A stretch of DNA of 64,000 bases from Trochalopteron elliotii (lineage: Eukaryota > Chordata > Aves > Passeriformes > Leiothrichidae), in NCBI GenBank assembly GCA_024734555.1, contig JANPWX010000639.1:695656-759655 (forward strand), in the 5' to 3' direction. The notes below the pieces were generated by a model. The model ran no database searches, was not told the origin of the DNA, and saw only the letters and a program-made list of their open reading frames with translations. Shown here in pieces: positions 49,520 through 60,893 of the stretch. Position numbers and translations under genes: made by a program. Within the stretch, counting starts at the first letter, position 1. Each line of letters begins with the position of its first letter.

Positions 49520-50455
49520 GAATAGTAATGACAATAGTGAAAAGATTGTAGTCATATATTACAGACACACTAGGTTCAAAGTGATGCCTTTATCAGGTGT
49601 ACAAGTCAAGAATTTTATTGCCTCATCCTGTTAAATGTTACCTACAAAAATGTAGAGTTCAACCACTGAATATATGCTTTGAAAAACTCCTGTAGTTAAT
49701 TAGCAAATTAGCATAGGCTAATGTGTCCAGTTTAACAGCATCCCAATAGCACTGACACAGAAATCAAAATAGTAGCCACTAAAACTCGAACAGTTCACAA
49801 GCACACTTAAGACTGTATATTGTAATCAAAAGTCCAATTTTTATTATCTGGTAAAAGTAATGTGCATTTTTATCATTAAGATCACATTTAAGGCTTTCCA
49901 GTGACTTCATTTATAAGGACTCCAGTTTTGAAAGAATGAGGATAAATACTTCAAATTGCATTTCCCCCCTAGTTCCCTCTACTTTACAGCCAACCAAGTT
50001 TGCAACAGAAAACTTTTCCTCTCCTCTTACATATTTAGTGTAAAACAGACAGACACAATTTTTTGTCTTGTTTACTAATGAAACAAGGCTTATGCACTTC
50101 ACAGGCACTTGGTTGCGTGCCCAGTAACTCCAGATTTCCTACTGCCTTATTTCCATCAAAATTTGGCAAAGTAACAGCTGTACCAAAAATATTTAATTAC
50201 TGCAAGTCTGGCCAAAATAGGAGTTGACAAAGGGAGAGATACCCTGTTGGATTACTAAGGAAATGGCCAAGCCTGAATGTAACCAGGGAATGCACACAGG
50301 AAGGAGCTATTACAAAGCATCAGAATGTATGGGGAACTTCAAGCAGAGGTTGCTGTTTGTGTGATACTAGACACCCAACCATGTGTTATAAAACAAATGT
50401 CTTGTTTACAGAACTACATCTTCAAAAAATGAAGCTCAGACTTGCCAGCTTTGGA

Positions 50456-50482
50456 GAAAGATTGTGCAGGAAAGATTGTGCA
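50456..50482. repeat. Tandem duplication of a 14-bp unit
   Basis: The unit GAAAGATTGTGCAG is followed directly by a second copy, GAAAGATTGTGCA. It is a recent two-copy slippage or duplication event in intron DNA. Confidence 0.9.
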
Positions 50483-52475
50483 CAGTCTCTAGGGGTTTTA
50501 AATTTCTTTGGTTTTTTTTAAATGCTGCTGGCTTTGCATAACAACTAACACATAACAATTACAAATAGACAGGCTGAACATACCTTGCTCAACACACCTT
50601 ACCAGCAGTATGAAATTTTGTGTGAATTTCCCCACCAACTTCTCCTATCCTACCAAGGGAAATGCATGGGATGCTGGCACAGAAACCCTTTGCTCTTCCC
50701 AGTCAACTGGATATTTCACCACCAGTGTCCCCAGGAGCAGACACAGACGGCTGGGAGAGGCTGAGGGCAGACCATGACTGGTCTGGAGGGGCACAACAAT
50801 TGCACATTGCTTCCTGCAAGGGTTAAGCCAGGAAACATCTCCTGTCTTATCACTGCAATGCATGCCCAGCTCTGCTGATAGCATCTGCAGGCAGCTTTAT
50901 GCATCAATGGTGTAAATGTGACACCAAGGGGGGTGCCCACTACCCTCCTGCTTTAAGTGGATTGACATATAAAGGGTATTTTGATCAAACAGATGAGAAA
51001 ACGCAAACAAAAAAATGTTGGCAGCTCAAACTGGCTTTCATTTCCTAATGTTCTGTGACAAAATTAGTTGGGAGAGATTACTTATTTCCCTTGTCCTCCC
51101 CAAGTGAGCCCAGAAAGCTCTCAGTGTCGACACTCCTAGAGGCTGTACCCATGGCTCTGTCTGTGGAGGCTGGACAGTGGGAGCCTGTAACATCCTGCAA
51201 CCACAAGGGAAGACAAATATCTGCCAAAGAGCTATATAAACTGTCATCAGGGCACCTGGATCAGCCCTGATCTCACCAGCAGGCATTGCTGCTCAACTGG
51301 AACACAAATTCTTTGTACGTGTGCCTAGACGTTTCATCTCTTAATTGAAGTAAAAAAGGTCCATATATCTGGGTCTCGAAAGGAAGCCATTCTTTCCTTG
51401 TGCAATCCCAGCATACTCCTTTCTAAGCATACCTTCAATCATGACTCAGACCTGGGAATGGCACTGAGGAAGAGGAAGGATGCACTGCAGCACAGACACT
51501 TGCTAATCCAGCCAGATTACTGTGGGCTATGGGACAGGCAGTTAGAGGCACACTGGAGAGTGTATCCCATCTTTGGGGTATAAGAAAGATGGCAGGTCTT
51601 TTTTTTTAATATCATCTTATGGTATCTACCAAAATCTCCTAGAAAAGTTTTACAACTAGATACTATATAGCATTTTTTCATATGTCAACAATGTGAAGGG
51701 AAAGTATTCATAGCTATTTGGAACAGTAGGCTATATTAATGTCCTGTGAAAAGCATTAAGCCATCATCTTTCCATAATAATTTCACAAGTAGGATCTTTT
51801 TCATAAGTATTTTTCTTTAGATGTTGTCTGTGTGTGTTCAGTTTGCAGCTCCACACCATTAGAGGCATACAGAGGTTCTTGTCTCCTGGTAAATACTATG
51901 TAAATTTGTTCCTATGATTACAGCACTTGCTAAATGAGCATAGTAATTAGGAGGCAATGCTTACTTTATGAATTTTCCATAGTAGGTTTGATGCACCAAG
52001 ATAAATCTCCAGTTAATCAAAATAGCTGTGCTTGTGCTTAATTTCAAACATACCTTTACTTCACCACAATTAAGCAAAAGACTTGAATACATGCGTGTTG
52101 CTTGAAGGGGATTAAATCTGTTGACTTTAATTAGATTTATGCCCAGACTGAAGCTCTTCTCTGAACTGAGGCCTGTGAAGTACACAGTTTTGAAAGAGGA
52201 AGTACTGAAGGAAAACTAAGAGAGATTATTCAGATTATCATTTGAATATGAAATAATACTTTATATTTTTCATATTCTGTATGCATTCACTATGTAAACT
52301 ATATGTCATCATCCATAAGAAAGACATTAAATGCTTTTAATTTATTTAATATTATCCAACTGTTGTAAAAAATCTCACACTTTATATAAAACCTCATAAA
52401 TAGCAAGTCAAAATACAAAAAAATCAAACACTTTTCCTTGTGAATTAGTTAGAATCATATGTTGCTAGGCAACTT

Positions 52476-52560
52476 CTTGTGGCATTTCAAGACAATGTCT
52501 TGATGGACACACGCATCTATTTTAAAATGTTTGGTGGTAACTTTTCTAAGAACATACTGT
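52476..52560 (+). repeat. Diverged direct repeat, copy 1 of 2
   Basis: About 85 bp aligns with 53190-53275 in the same orientation. Shared blocks include CTTGT, CATTTC, GACAATGTCTT, ATATTTTA/CTATTTTA, GTTTG and TAACTTTTCT, at very roughly 75% identity with small gaps. This copy holds a short palindrome, CAAGAC aat GTCTTG. It may be a local duplication or two copies of an unrecognised old interspersed repeat. Confidence 0.75.
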
Positions 52561-53189
52561 ATTAAGTACTTTAAAAAGAATTCTTTTAAAAATACTTTCT
52601 AAATAATGATCAGTGCAGTAACATCCACAACAGAACGAGATACTAATCATAATTTGAAATCAGGCAGACAGGAAATTGCCGCACCCTACATTAGTGAATG
52701 CATCCAGGTCCCATGGTAGTCTTTACAGTGAGTTTAGATTGTCTATGGGAAATGAAATCATGTGCCAAAGGCCAAGTAAACCCAAAATTAAAATTCACAG
52801 TTATGTCTCCCTGTTGCATTCATAATCCTGCTTATTGCCTCTTACATCATTACAAAGTGTTCTCCAGAATAGCACAACCCGCTGCTGCGCTGTGTATACC
52901 ACTACATGCTATAGGCTGTCCAAGTTCTGCTCCAGAAGCCAAATATCACCCACTCAGTTTTAAAAATCATGCTCAGGGTCATGATTCATGTCTGTGTGGT
53001 GGTCAGACTCTGGGATACTGTGTGCCCCAGAATCATCTGCTGCTAATTCCCAGGTTTGTTTTACCACACACCCTCTAATTCAAGTTTGAATATTATATTC
53101 CATATGATGACAACAGCACTTACAGTCTACACACTATTACAGAAATAAAAAGTATCTCTTCAATTCTCTAAAAGTTATCACTGCGATCA
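52561..53189. other. Spacer between diverged direct repeats
   Basis: Sequence between the two related copies. A 126-codon plus-strand frame (52698-53078) spans most of it but has no recognisable domain or flanking splice pattern, so it is not called as a gene. Confidence 0.5.
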
Positions 53190-53275
53190 CTTGTCATGAC
53201 ATTTCTGGACAATGTCTTTGGAAACACGTGCATATATTTTATATAGTTTGCTGCTAACTTTTCTTTTACACATAT
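53190..53275 (+). repeat. Diverged direct repeat, copy 2 of 2
   Basis: Partner of 52476-52560, starting about 713 bp downstream. The shared core reads GGACAATGTCTTTGG followed by CATATATTTTA and GCTAACTTTTCT. The flanks outside the roughly 85-bp unit do not align by eye. Confidence 0.75.
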
Positions 53276-53638
53276 TTGTAATACCTACCATCTCTCCAAA
53301 GCTCCTATTCAGTGGTCTCAAATCCCTTCACTGTTGTTTGCAAGAATGGGAATTAGAAACTTTGATGACCTGGTAAAATCACTCACTCAAGAAATTAAAC
53401 CAAACAATAAAACTAAGTAGCCTAAATATTGTTTAGCAGAAATGTGGCACCTGCAATCCATTACTGAAAGAACTCAGTACCATAAAATACAGTGATCAAG
53501 TTTTCAGATAGCACAAAAGATGTTAGTAGAGAATGAAAACAGAGTAAGTTTATTTTCTTCTGGTTCTAACTTCATTTAGATTTTGTAGTTGGCAGTATGT
53601 CAGGACCAACAGGCTTCCGGCAGGAGATCATTATTTTA

Positions 53639-53664
53639 AAACATTAACTCCCATGTTAATGTTT
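53639..53664. repeat. Perfect 10-bp inverted repeat (loop TCCCAT)
   Basis: The arms AAACATTAAC and GTTAATGTTT are exactly complementary around a 6-base loop. Each arm contains a CATTAA/TTAATG homeodomain-like word, so this could equally be a paired binding site. A further 'taatgttt' lies just downstream. Confidence 0.85.
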
Positions 53665-55650
53665 GATTTTACTAATGTTTAAATTGGGATATATTTCTGA
53701 GCAGGAGAATGGAGGGGTAAAAACATCACACACAATGGTTTTTCTCCAGTAAAAGTAGCCAGAGGTGGGTTACAGTAAAAAAAATAAGCTAACACCATGT
53801 AACAGATACAATAAAATTCACACAGGTGACTGCTATATCCAAGAAGCAGCAAAGATGAGAAAATAGAAAGAAAGAGCTTAGTGATAACAGAAAAAAATTA
53901 CTTAGCACAGGAACCTCTGCCAGATTCCTGCTATCCCACTATTTGATTGAGGACTCCTGCAGAGCATCAGCCTCAAAGCTGTGTGTCATGGGAGAAGCAG
54001 TGTTCTGGAAGAGACCTAAACCTCAGCACGGGACTGTGGGAAGTTATCAGAGATCCCACCACACTTTTAATGAATAAAAAGGTATCAGATTGTGGTCAAG
54101 TAGCACCTGGGCTAAATAACTGGCAAGCTAGCATGGAGAGTGTGAGAGTGGAAAGTCAGAGATGAATCACAAATAAAAACAGATCATAGAAACAGATATT
54201 CTTGCCTCTTGAGTTACTCTCAACTCCATAAAATAGCTGATGATCTCACATAAGTTCACTAATGCTCTCATCAAAATAAGAGAGAAAATTCAAAAAAACC
54301 CTACTGATTTTAGTCACAAGGCACCAAGGGGCTCTGAAGTATATGAGCTAACTCTGAATTGGATAACTCAGGCATCAGAGTACAGGACCCACTGCGTGTA
54401 GTTCCCTACTGTGCCATCCACTCCTGCAGCCACACTTGTCTCCATCCCCCTCACACTTCTGACTGCATCACATATATTTCACTCTCTGTTGATAGCTTTG
54501 TGTAATATTACAGCCATGCCTCAAAATTCAGCTCACAGCTCATCTAGTTTCCAAGTTTTTTCATAACAGGAAATGTGATTCATACGTATCTTCAATTACA
54601 AGTATCAATGTAAAACACTAAGCTGTTGCAATAGCAAAGCCTGGACACCAAAACATTTCCAAAATTTCAGGGTGGTTTTACAGAAGAAAGAATTTCATGC
54701 CATGATTTTCCAGTGCCACTTTGTGTGTGCTTCAAGAAGACCATGTCTCCAATATTGATACCCTTCACTGAGCAATCATGGAGTGCTTGTCCTCTGCAAG
54801 GAGAAGTCTGACCAGAATTTCATACTTCTCTTTACAAAACAAGCCACCCTGCAGAGAGATACTAAATTTAGATATAAATGAGGCTTCATCCATATTTCAG
54901 AGGGCTGATGTTGCTGAGTCATGCTTACGGGCAATCTAACCAACAACAGACAGTAGAAAACAGCAAACTAGAACAACTGCTGCTGAGATGACATGGACTA
55001 TTCCCATTAGCTTTAGCCAGCATGATGCAAAACACAAACTTTCATTACACTGCATTGGGAACAAGAGTAAATATTATCATTTTCTTTCTTGGCATCTGAA
55101 AGTAGCAATGCAGATTTTCATTGCCGTTGTGCCTTTGCAATATGAAATGACTGATTATTTGTTGAACAAATTGGTGGGAAATTACAGAAAATATTTAAAA
55201 CACAGAGAGCACACAAATACAGAACACTGAAATTTTTGAGGACTTTAATTACCAGAGGTACACCATTAGCAAGCTGTTTCTGCTGTAAAGTAACTGGTTT
55301 GCATTAATGCATTGTGTTAGCTAGTCGGTAGCTCAATTATTACTTTGCTGTCTTGGGTCTAAATATTGGAAGTAGAAGTGTAACTTAAAACAAGAAATAT
55401 CTGTTAAGCAGGAAAGCTCTTGACACCTTTTAATAACATAGCAGAGAGCTGCTTTATTGTGTTGCTGCTGCTGCTTCTTTTGAACTCCTAGATAATATCA
55501 GATGAGGAACATTATACTGTTCTGTGCACATTTCCCTCATCACTACAGTATCTGAAAAGCTCCCAGCAGTTCATTAAGCAACATGACTAACCTCCCTCAT
55601 TTGTGGTTTCTCCATTCTCCCTCTCATCCTCTCTCCAAGGGAAGAGCTCT

Positions 55651-55672
55651 GTGTGCACGTGTGTGTGTGCAC
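55651..55672. repeat. Alternating GT/GC tract, Z-DNA prone
   Basis: GTGTGCACGTGTGTGTGTGCAC is strictly alternating purine-pyrimidine over 22 bp and partly palindromic (GTGCAC at both ends). It is a short microsatellite of the type able to adopt left-handed DNA. Confidence 0.8.
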
Positions 55673-57715
55673 AGCATTTTGCTGTAACGTGTTGGTTTGG
55701 TTATTTTCAATTTTAAATTTTATTATGTGCATGCTACCCTACATTTATAACAAAGGGATACATGGCTTTATCTCACTTAACTTCTGCATTTGCTATTTGT
55801 GAGTTTCTGAGTGGATCCTGCATTTCTTGCCCTGACTCTTTGCTTCAGCACACATTCTTTGGCTGTTCTTCCATACTCCTAAAGGACACACACAGCACAG
55901 AAAAGACCAAGTCAGAGGAGGAGAGTGGAAGGGTGGAAGAAAGGCCCCATAACTTATGCAGGCCATGACATCACAGCTGCTGACAGGTTTCACATTTTGT
56001 AAGATGCACTACTACAAAAATATCTCTCTCTGCTATTAAAGTGGACAGTGAGCATTTGAGAGTTCCCCATAAGGGCATCTATGAAGTTGCAAAATCTGTC
56101 TACTGTGCATGAGGTGCAATATATAGGGGGTTTGTTGCCATTACACAACTGTGTGGATGAAGATGGCTTTTCACATATGAAATACAGATAGGAAAAACTT
56201 CAAAAAACTAAGCCTCTTCCCCTCCTTTATGTTAGCATATGCATAGCATAACTTCACTAATTCAGAATATTTCTGCACAAGAAGAGAGCACATCTTGGTA
56301 GCATATGTGTAATTTTTTTTAAAGCCCAGAGTGAAAGACTTTATGATAGGTAAAGTATTTAAGTTAGAGTGCTGTAAGGATTGTGGAGAGCTATTGCAAT
56401 TTTTATTCATTTGTCAAATTTGGTATCAAAACACTGGGGACAGTTTCAGTTCCCTCAGCCAAGGTTTCTGGTATCATCACCTCTCTCAATTCAAGTTCAT
56501 ATGCATGTCTAGATGTAATAAGCAATATAAAAATGCCCTCAATTTCTGCAATTTTTTTCCCCAGTATATCTTGGAATGGCTCAAGAAAAAGCAATATTTG
56601 TTGGGATTTTTTTTTGATGGTGAAAATGAGAGAAAAATCCAGAAGATGACTCTTCTAAGTCAGTCAACAGATCGGGCCTTAGCCCCCAGTGAAACTTCAG
56701 GGTTCATACACCAGTCTGCTCCCAAAGCAACATAGTCACACAAAAGTCCATGTTAACCCTAACAGAATGTGCTTCAGAATGAAAAGAAAAATTACTCCAA
56801 TGTTCACTGGTGATGATACAAAATTAGCTTGATTTCTTTATTTTTGTTTTTTCTAAAGAGAAAGTTCTGTGCAAGGTATTGGAGATCTAGCCCAGGATTA
56901 TCTGCTGTTTGACTGCTGACATTCAGAATACTTGCAGGAGGACAGGAGACCCTATCCTCTCATTCAGAAGGAGACAGCTAATGAACAACTGAATCTTTAA
57001 TTGTGTGTTGAGGATACTTCTGGAAGATTTTACTATCCCAACATTTAAAAAACGGGAAAGCCAGGGTAAAGGCTAGTATCCCTTAACATGAAAAAGGCTG
57101 GGAAGGGAGCTAAGCAGCCTGGCTGATGAACAGGAGAATCTTCAGGGTTTGCTTGCTGCCTTCAACACGCCCAGAAATTACACAGACCTGTGTGTCAGCT
57201 GTCACTGCAAGGATCTCACTGAACATTAAAATACTCCCTGCATCAGGCACATACAATTTCTGTGTAAAACCAGCCACTCAAGGGCCACCTCAATTTGCCT
57301 TCAGCTTACTGCTGCCAGTGAGAGCAGATGGGGATTAAAAGTAGAGGACAATTTTTCCCCCTCATGGTGGCTCTCTTGTTTGGGACTCCACAAACTGCAG
57401 TACAGATGTCAACAATCAAGTGCAACAAAAAACTAGAGCTTGCTCTTTCCAAAAGCCAGCAAAGTCATTCTGAGATTTAGAACTGTCATTTAACCCCAGC
57501 CAGCAACCAAGCTACCCCAGATGAAACCATCAAAAAAGAAAATTGACAAATGACATCTTTTGAGACAAGTTCCTTAATTACTTAGGGGTTTTCAGCTAAG
57601 CCTTCTAATAATGTGGATTGCTTTTCACCTTGAAACAGTTTTGCCTCTGAAATACTCCCCTGGTCATAACTTGTTTTGTCAAGTTGGCTTTTTTTTTGAA
57701 CAAGTTTTCTTGGTC

Positions 57716-57753
57716 AAAATATGTTTTAGGTTTTAAAATATGTTTTAGGTTTT
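57716..57753. repeat. Perfect tandem duplication of a 19-bp unit
   Basis: The unit AAAATATGTTTTAGGTTTT occurs twice head-to-tail with no mismatch (57716-57734 and 57735-57753). The identity of the copies suggests a recent event. Confidence 0.95.
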
Positions 57754-59710
57754 GCTGCCAATTGCCTGAAAATTGAAGAGTGGGTAAAATTTGAGATAGA
57801 TGTTCCTCAGGACAAATACAGAGTTTGATATGTAGCAGGTATGATGGAGACTTTTACAGTTGTCTTGGGACCTGAGAATTTTTTTTTTTTTTGAGCAATA
57901 GGGACACAATTATTTTCCCCACAGCTTTTAACATCTCAGCCACTTACACCTTCTTTTGATCTGCACATACTGTAGAGGGTACCAATCCTGTCCTCTTATT
58001 CATGGATCAGATTTTGCACCTAAAGGAAAACAAAGCACTGCCTCTACTAAAGGTATCAGGAAAGGATGTTATAAAGATGACGAGGAAAGTACAAGCAGAA
58101 CTTCTTGAGTGGGAAACGTGTGTTGCTACAAAGCAATACAATAATAGATGAACAAATAGATGCAAATGTTCTCATAAATAAATAGGAAGAGAAGGGCCCA
58201 AAGTAACCTGAGGTTTCTTGTGGGTCATTTCTTTTTCTTAAAAAAGAAAGAGTATGTTTCATATTGTCCAGACATTTGCTGGCTTAATCTTCAAGGGCCT
58301 GTGTGCAGAGTATTCACACTGGGATTCTGCTCTTTTCTCTCAATAACATTATTTCAACTATTTAGTCGTGTTGCCACTGGGAAAATATGAACATTTCAAC
58401 AAAGAAAAATAAATTGCATTTGTGTTCTCACTTCAACTCCCAGATTCTTGCTGGAGAGGAGCCAGGACAGTGTTCCGAGGTGCTGACTATCTCCTTCCAG
58501 CAAAACAGAACAGATGGGATGGAGTTAGCCTAGGACCCTGCAGCTAGATGCAAACACATATAAACCTTGTATCAGAGTAAGGCTCTTTCCTCCCCTTACC
58601 CTATCTACTTTGAGTACCTTGGGTTTCAGAATATGGACATCTAAACACAGCAGCCAGGGCGAAGCCATGGCACATTTGGCATGTGCATTGCACCGTGTGC
58701 TGCTGCAGTTCAGACACTGTCAGGAAAAGCAAGGTTTGCTTCCCTCCTTTGCCACCTGCAACCTCAGAAAAATCCCTCCAGCATTCTCAGATGTAGCTTC
58801 TCCCTAATGTAACAGGAATAATCCTCTCTTCCTGGGATACAGCTTTATACCATGGGCTCCACAATGGCCTGACACTAATACTTGAAGACCACACAAATGA
58901 GGGGGCTCCACAATTTGCTCCTGTGCATTTGGTGTCAGTGGGCCTTGCCACTCTGCCAGCTTCTGCAAGATGTGCACAACCACCACATTTGTAAACACAA
59001 CCCTAGTGCATATCCACACAAACTATTCACAGGAGCTAGTTAAATAAGACATGGCATTTGCTGGCTGTAAGCAGTGGAGAGAGGGAGGGCATGAAACATG
59101 AGCCTAATCGGAATTGGGGAACTGGGGTGGAGAGGGTTACAATCCACATTTACAGAACACTTTTTGAATACCAAAAGCTTTCCTCTTTATAATACAAAAA
59201 CTTCGTTCACTTCAGTTCACTCACCATGAATAACAAACTGGGGAATTAAAAGCTTTAAACCTGTTAAAGAAGGAATATTAACTTAAGTATAAATATGGCT
59301 GAAATAATCCAGACAGTTTTATGACCTTACACCCCCAAATGAAGGTGAAATGCAGAATTCTTTCCCCAGGAATAGTGGTAAACACAGCTAACAGATGGAA
59401 GAGCTGAATGGAAATTTCAATAAAGTAGGCCACAAAGAAGCATTTGTAAGTACAGGGGTGCTTACTTAAAAAAGGGGGGGAAAAAAAAGAAGGCTAAAAA
59501 ATGGAACTTTGTTTTATTTTGATAGAGTGCCAAAACAGTACTGCATTCCTTAAAGAGCAGAATAAAGGAACGAGTTAGACTGGCCTTCTCAACACCTCAG
59601 CAAAAGCCCCCATGGGTCTCATTTTGCTAGGATGACTATTTATATGACAGGTAAGGGAATAATTTTGTTGGATTCAGTTACACTAGGCCTCCCTGACCCC
59701 TGGGTCAAAA

Positions 59711-59802
59711 GAGCAAATGCAAAAGTGACAATGTGGATAATTGCCTGTTTAGGATAATGGAATACTGATTGAGGGTCAATTATTATAACACCTGAAAGAT
59801 AA
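59711..59802. promoter_or_regulatory. Candidate enhancer-like non-coding stretch
   Basis: Octamer-like ATGCAAA (59717-59723), GATAATTG and GATAATGG, TCAATTATTATAA, an E-box CACCTG (59789-59794) and AGATAA (59797-59802) cluster within about 90 bp. No coding sign and no simple repeats. It is a motif-density impression and conservation is unknown. Confidence 0.2.
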
Positions 59803-60046
59803 ATGAGCTGATGTGAAAGGTTCAACAGAGGTAGCAAACAAGAACTGTCTGCATGCACCGTGCCATGGCTAAAAATGCAGAGTACAGACTGCTGCATTTG
59901 ATAGCAGAGAAGCACATTTCCTGAGCTGAACTACTAAAGCCGAGCAGTTTCCAAGCCCTAAAATATTTTAGTTTGTAAAACATGCCATAAAATAGAAATT
60001 CAGCGCCACTGCCCAAAGCTGCAGGATTAAGGTAATATTATTTAAC

Positions 60047-60151
60047 TTGCTACACAATTAATTTCCATTATAACCTTTGTCTATGCCACATATCTCAGTT
60101 ATTATTTCTTCTGTCTCCTGAGGGAACTTTCTTCCATTGCTACACAATTAA
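60047..60151. repeat. Exact 15-bp direct repeat, 90 bp apart
   Basis: TTGCTACACAATTAA occurs at 60047-60061 and again at 60137-60151, exactly 90 bp apart. The sequence between and around the two is not otherwise duplicated. Each copy contains a CAATTAA homeodomain-type site. Confidence 0.9.
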
Positions 60152-60554
60152 AGAAAACCAGGTTTGACATTTATATTTATAAATCCAACCAAAGGGGAAA
60201 CACTATTCAGGCCATTACTACAGAGAGCCACTGTGGCTCACAGGATTTTTAAAAAACTGAATTTTGTCTATAAAATGTTTTGAAACTTTTGTGCATGTGA
60301 CTGTCTTGGCTGTGTTGTTGTGCATTGCTTTTGCATGGTGTGATTCTTGAAATGCTTGTTTCTCACTTTGGTCTTCCTCCTATTTCCTGTGTCTCACCAA
60401 AAAACAAAGATTCTTCTTTCTTCCTCTACACATCATGATGGTATAGGGTTTAGGCTGGGAAAAAAGCATTTTCAAGAGGAAAGCACAACTGACCCCTCTT
60501 TAGGGTTACAGTCCAATTAGAAGTCAGTCACAATTCTCTCCAGTGAGTCTTTTG

Positions 60555-60893
60555 TCTGGAGAAAAGGAGGCTCAGAGGAGACTTTCACTCTCTACAACTA
60601 CCTGAAAGGAGGTGGTGGCAATGTGAGGGTCAATCTCTTCTCCCAGGCAACAAGTGATAGGATGAGAGGAAATGGCTAGGTAAGGTTCAGGTTGGATATT
60701 AGGAAAAATTTCTTCACTGAAAGAGTGGTTAAGCATTGGAACAGGTTTCTTGGGGAAGTGGTGGAGTCACCATCCCTGGAAGTACTCAAAAACTGAGTAG
60801 ATGTGGCACTTTGCAGTATGGCTTAATGGGCATGGTGGTATTAGGTTGAAGGGTGGATGATCTTCAAAACTGATTCCAAACATAATGATTTGA
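60555..60893 (+). mobile_element. CR1 LINE 3' fragment, diverged
   Basis: About 340 bp of CR1 3' sequence on the plus strand. Visible blocks in order are 'ggagaaaaggaggctcagag', 'ctctacaactacctgaaagg', 'tctcttctcccaggcaacaa', 'ggttggatattaggaaaaat', 'agtggtggagtcaccatccc' and a decayed end 'ccaaacataatgattt'. It is a different and older subfamily from the copy at 8652. It has a small internal deletion relative to the usual order and no intact ORF. Its last bases precede where the octamer tail would be. Confidence 0.93.

Larger units (their letters stand above)
45755..52475 (-). other. GMDS: GMDS intron, no exon seen
   Basis: Non-coding AT-rich sequence. Small features include a CT-rich stretch near 47958-47996, a TAG trinucleotide run at about 49505-49519, and a 14-bp tandem duplication at 50456-50482. 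No recognisable coding segment or transposon was found. Confidence 0.6.
53665..59710 (-). other. GMDS: GMDS intron, no exon seen
   Basis: Non-coding. It contains a GCT trinucleotide run at about 55461-55475, an alternating purine-pyrimidine tract (55651-55672), a 19-bp perfect tandem duplication (57716-57753), a T run near 57880-57892 and a 12-bp direct repeat (58854 and 58903). The open frames show no family resemblance. Confidence 0.6.

Noticed and set aside
52698..53078. 126-codon plus-strand open frame between the direct repeats
   Set aside because: No recognisable domain, and the codon pattern looks like chance. Retained only as context for the repeat pair.
56331..56735. 134-codon plus-strand open frame with several cysteines near the start
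   Set aside because: Overlapped by open frames on the other strand and in another plus frame, and no family match is recognised.
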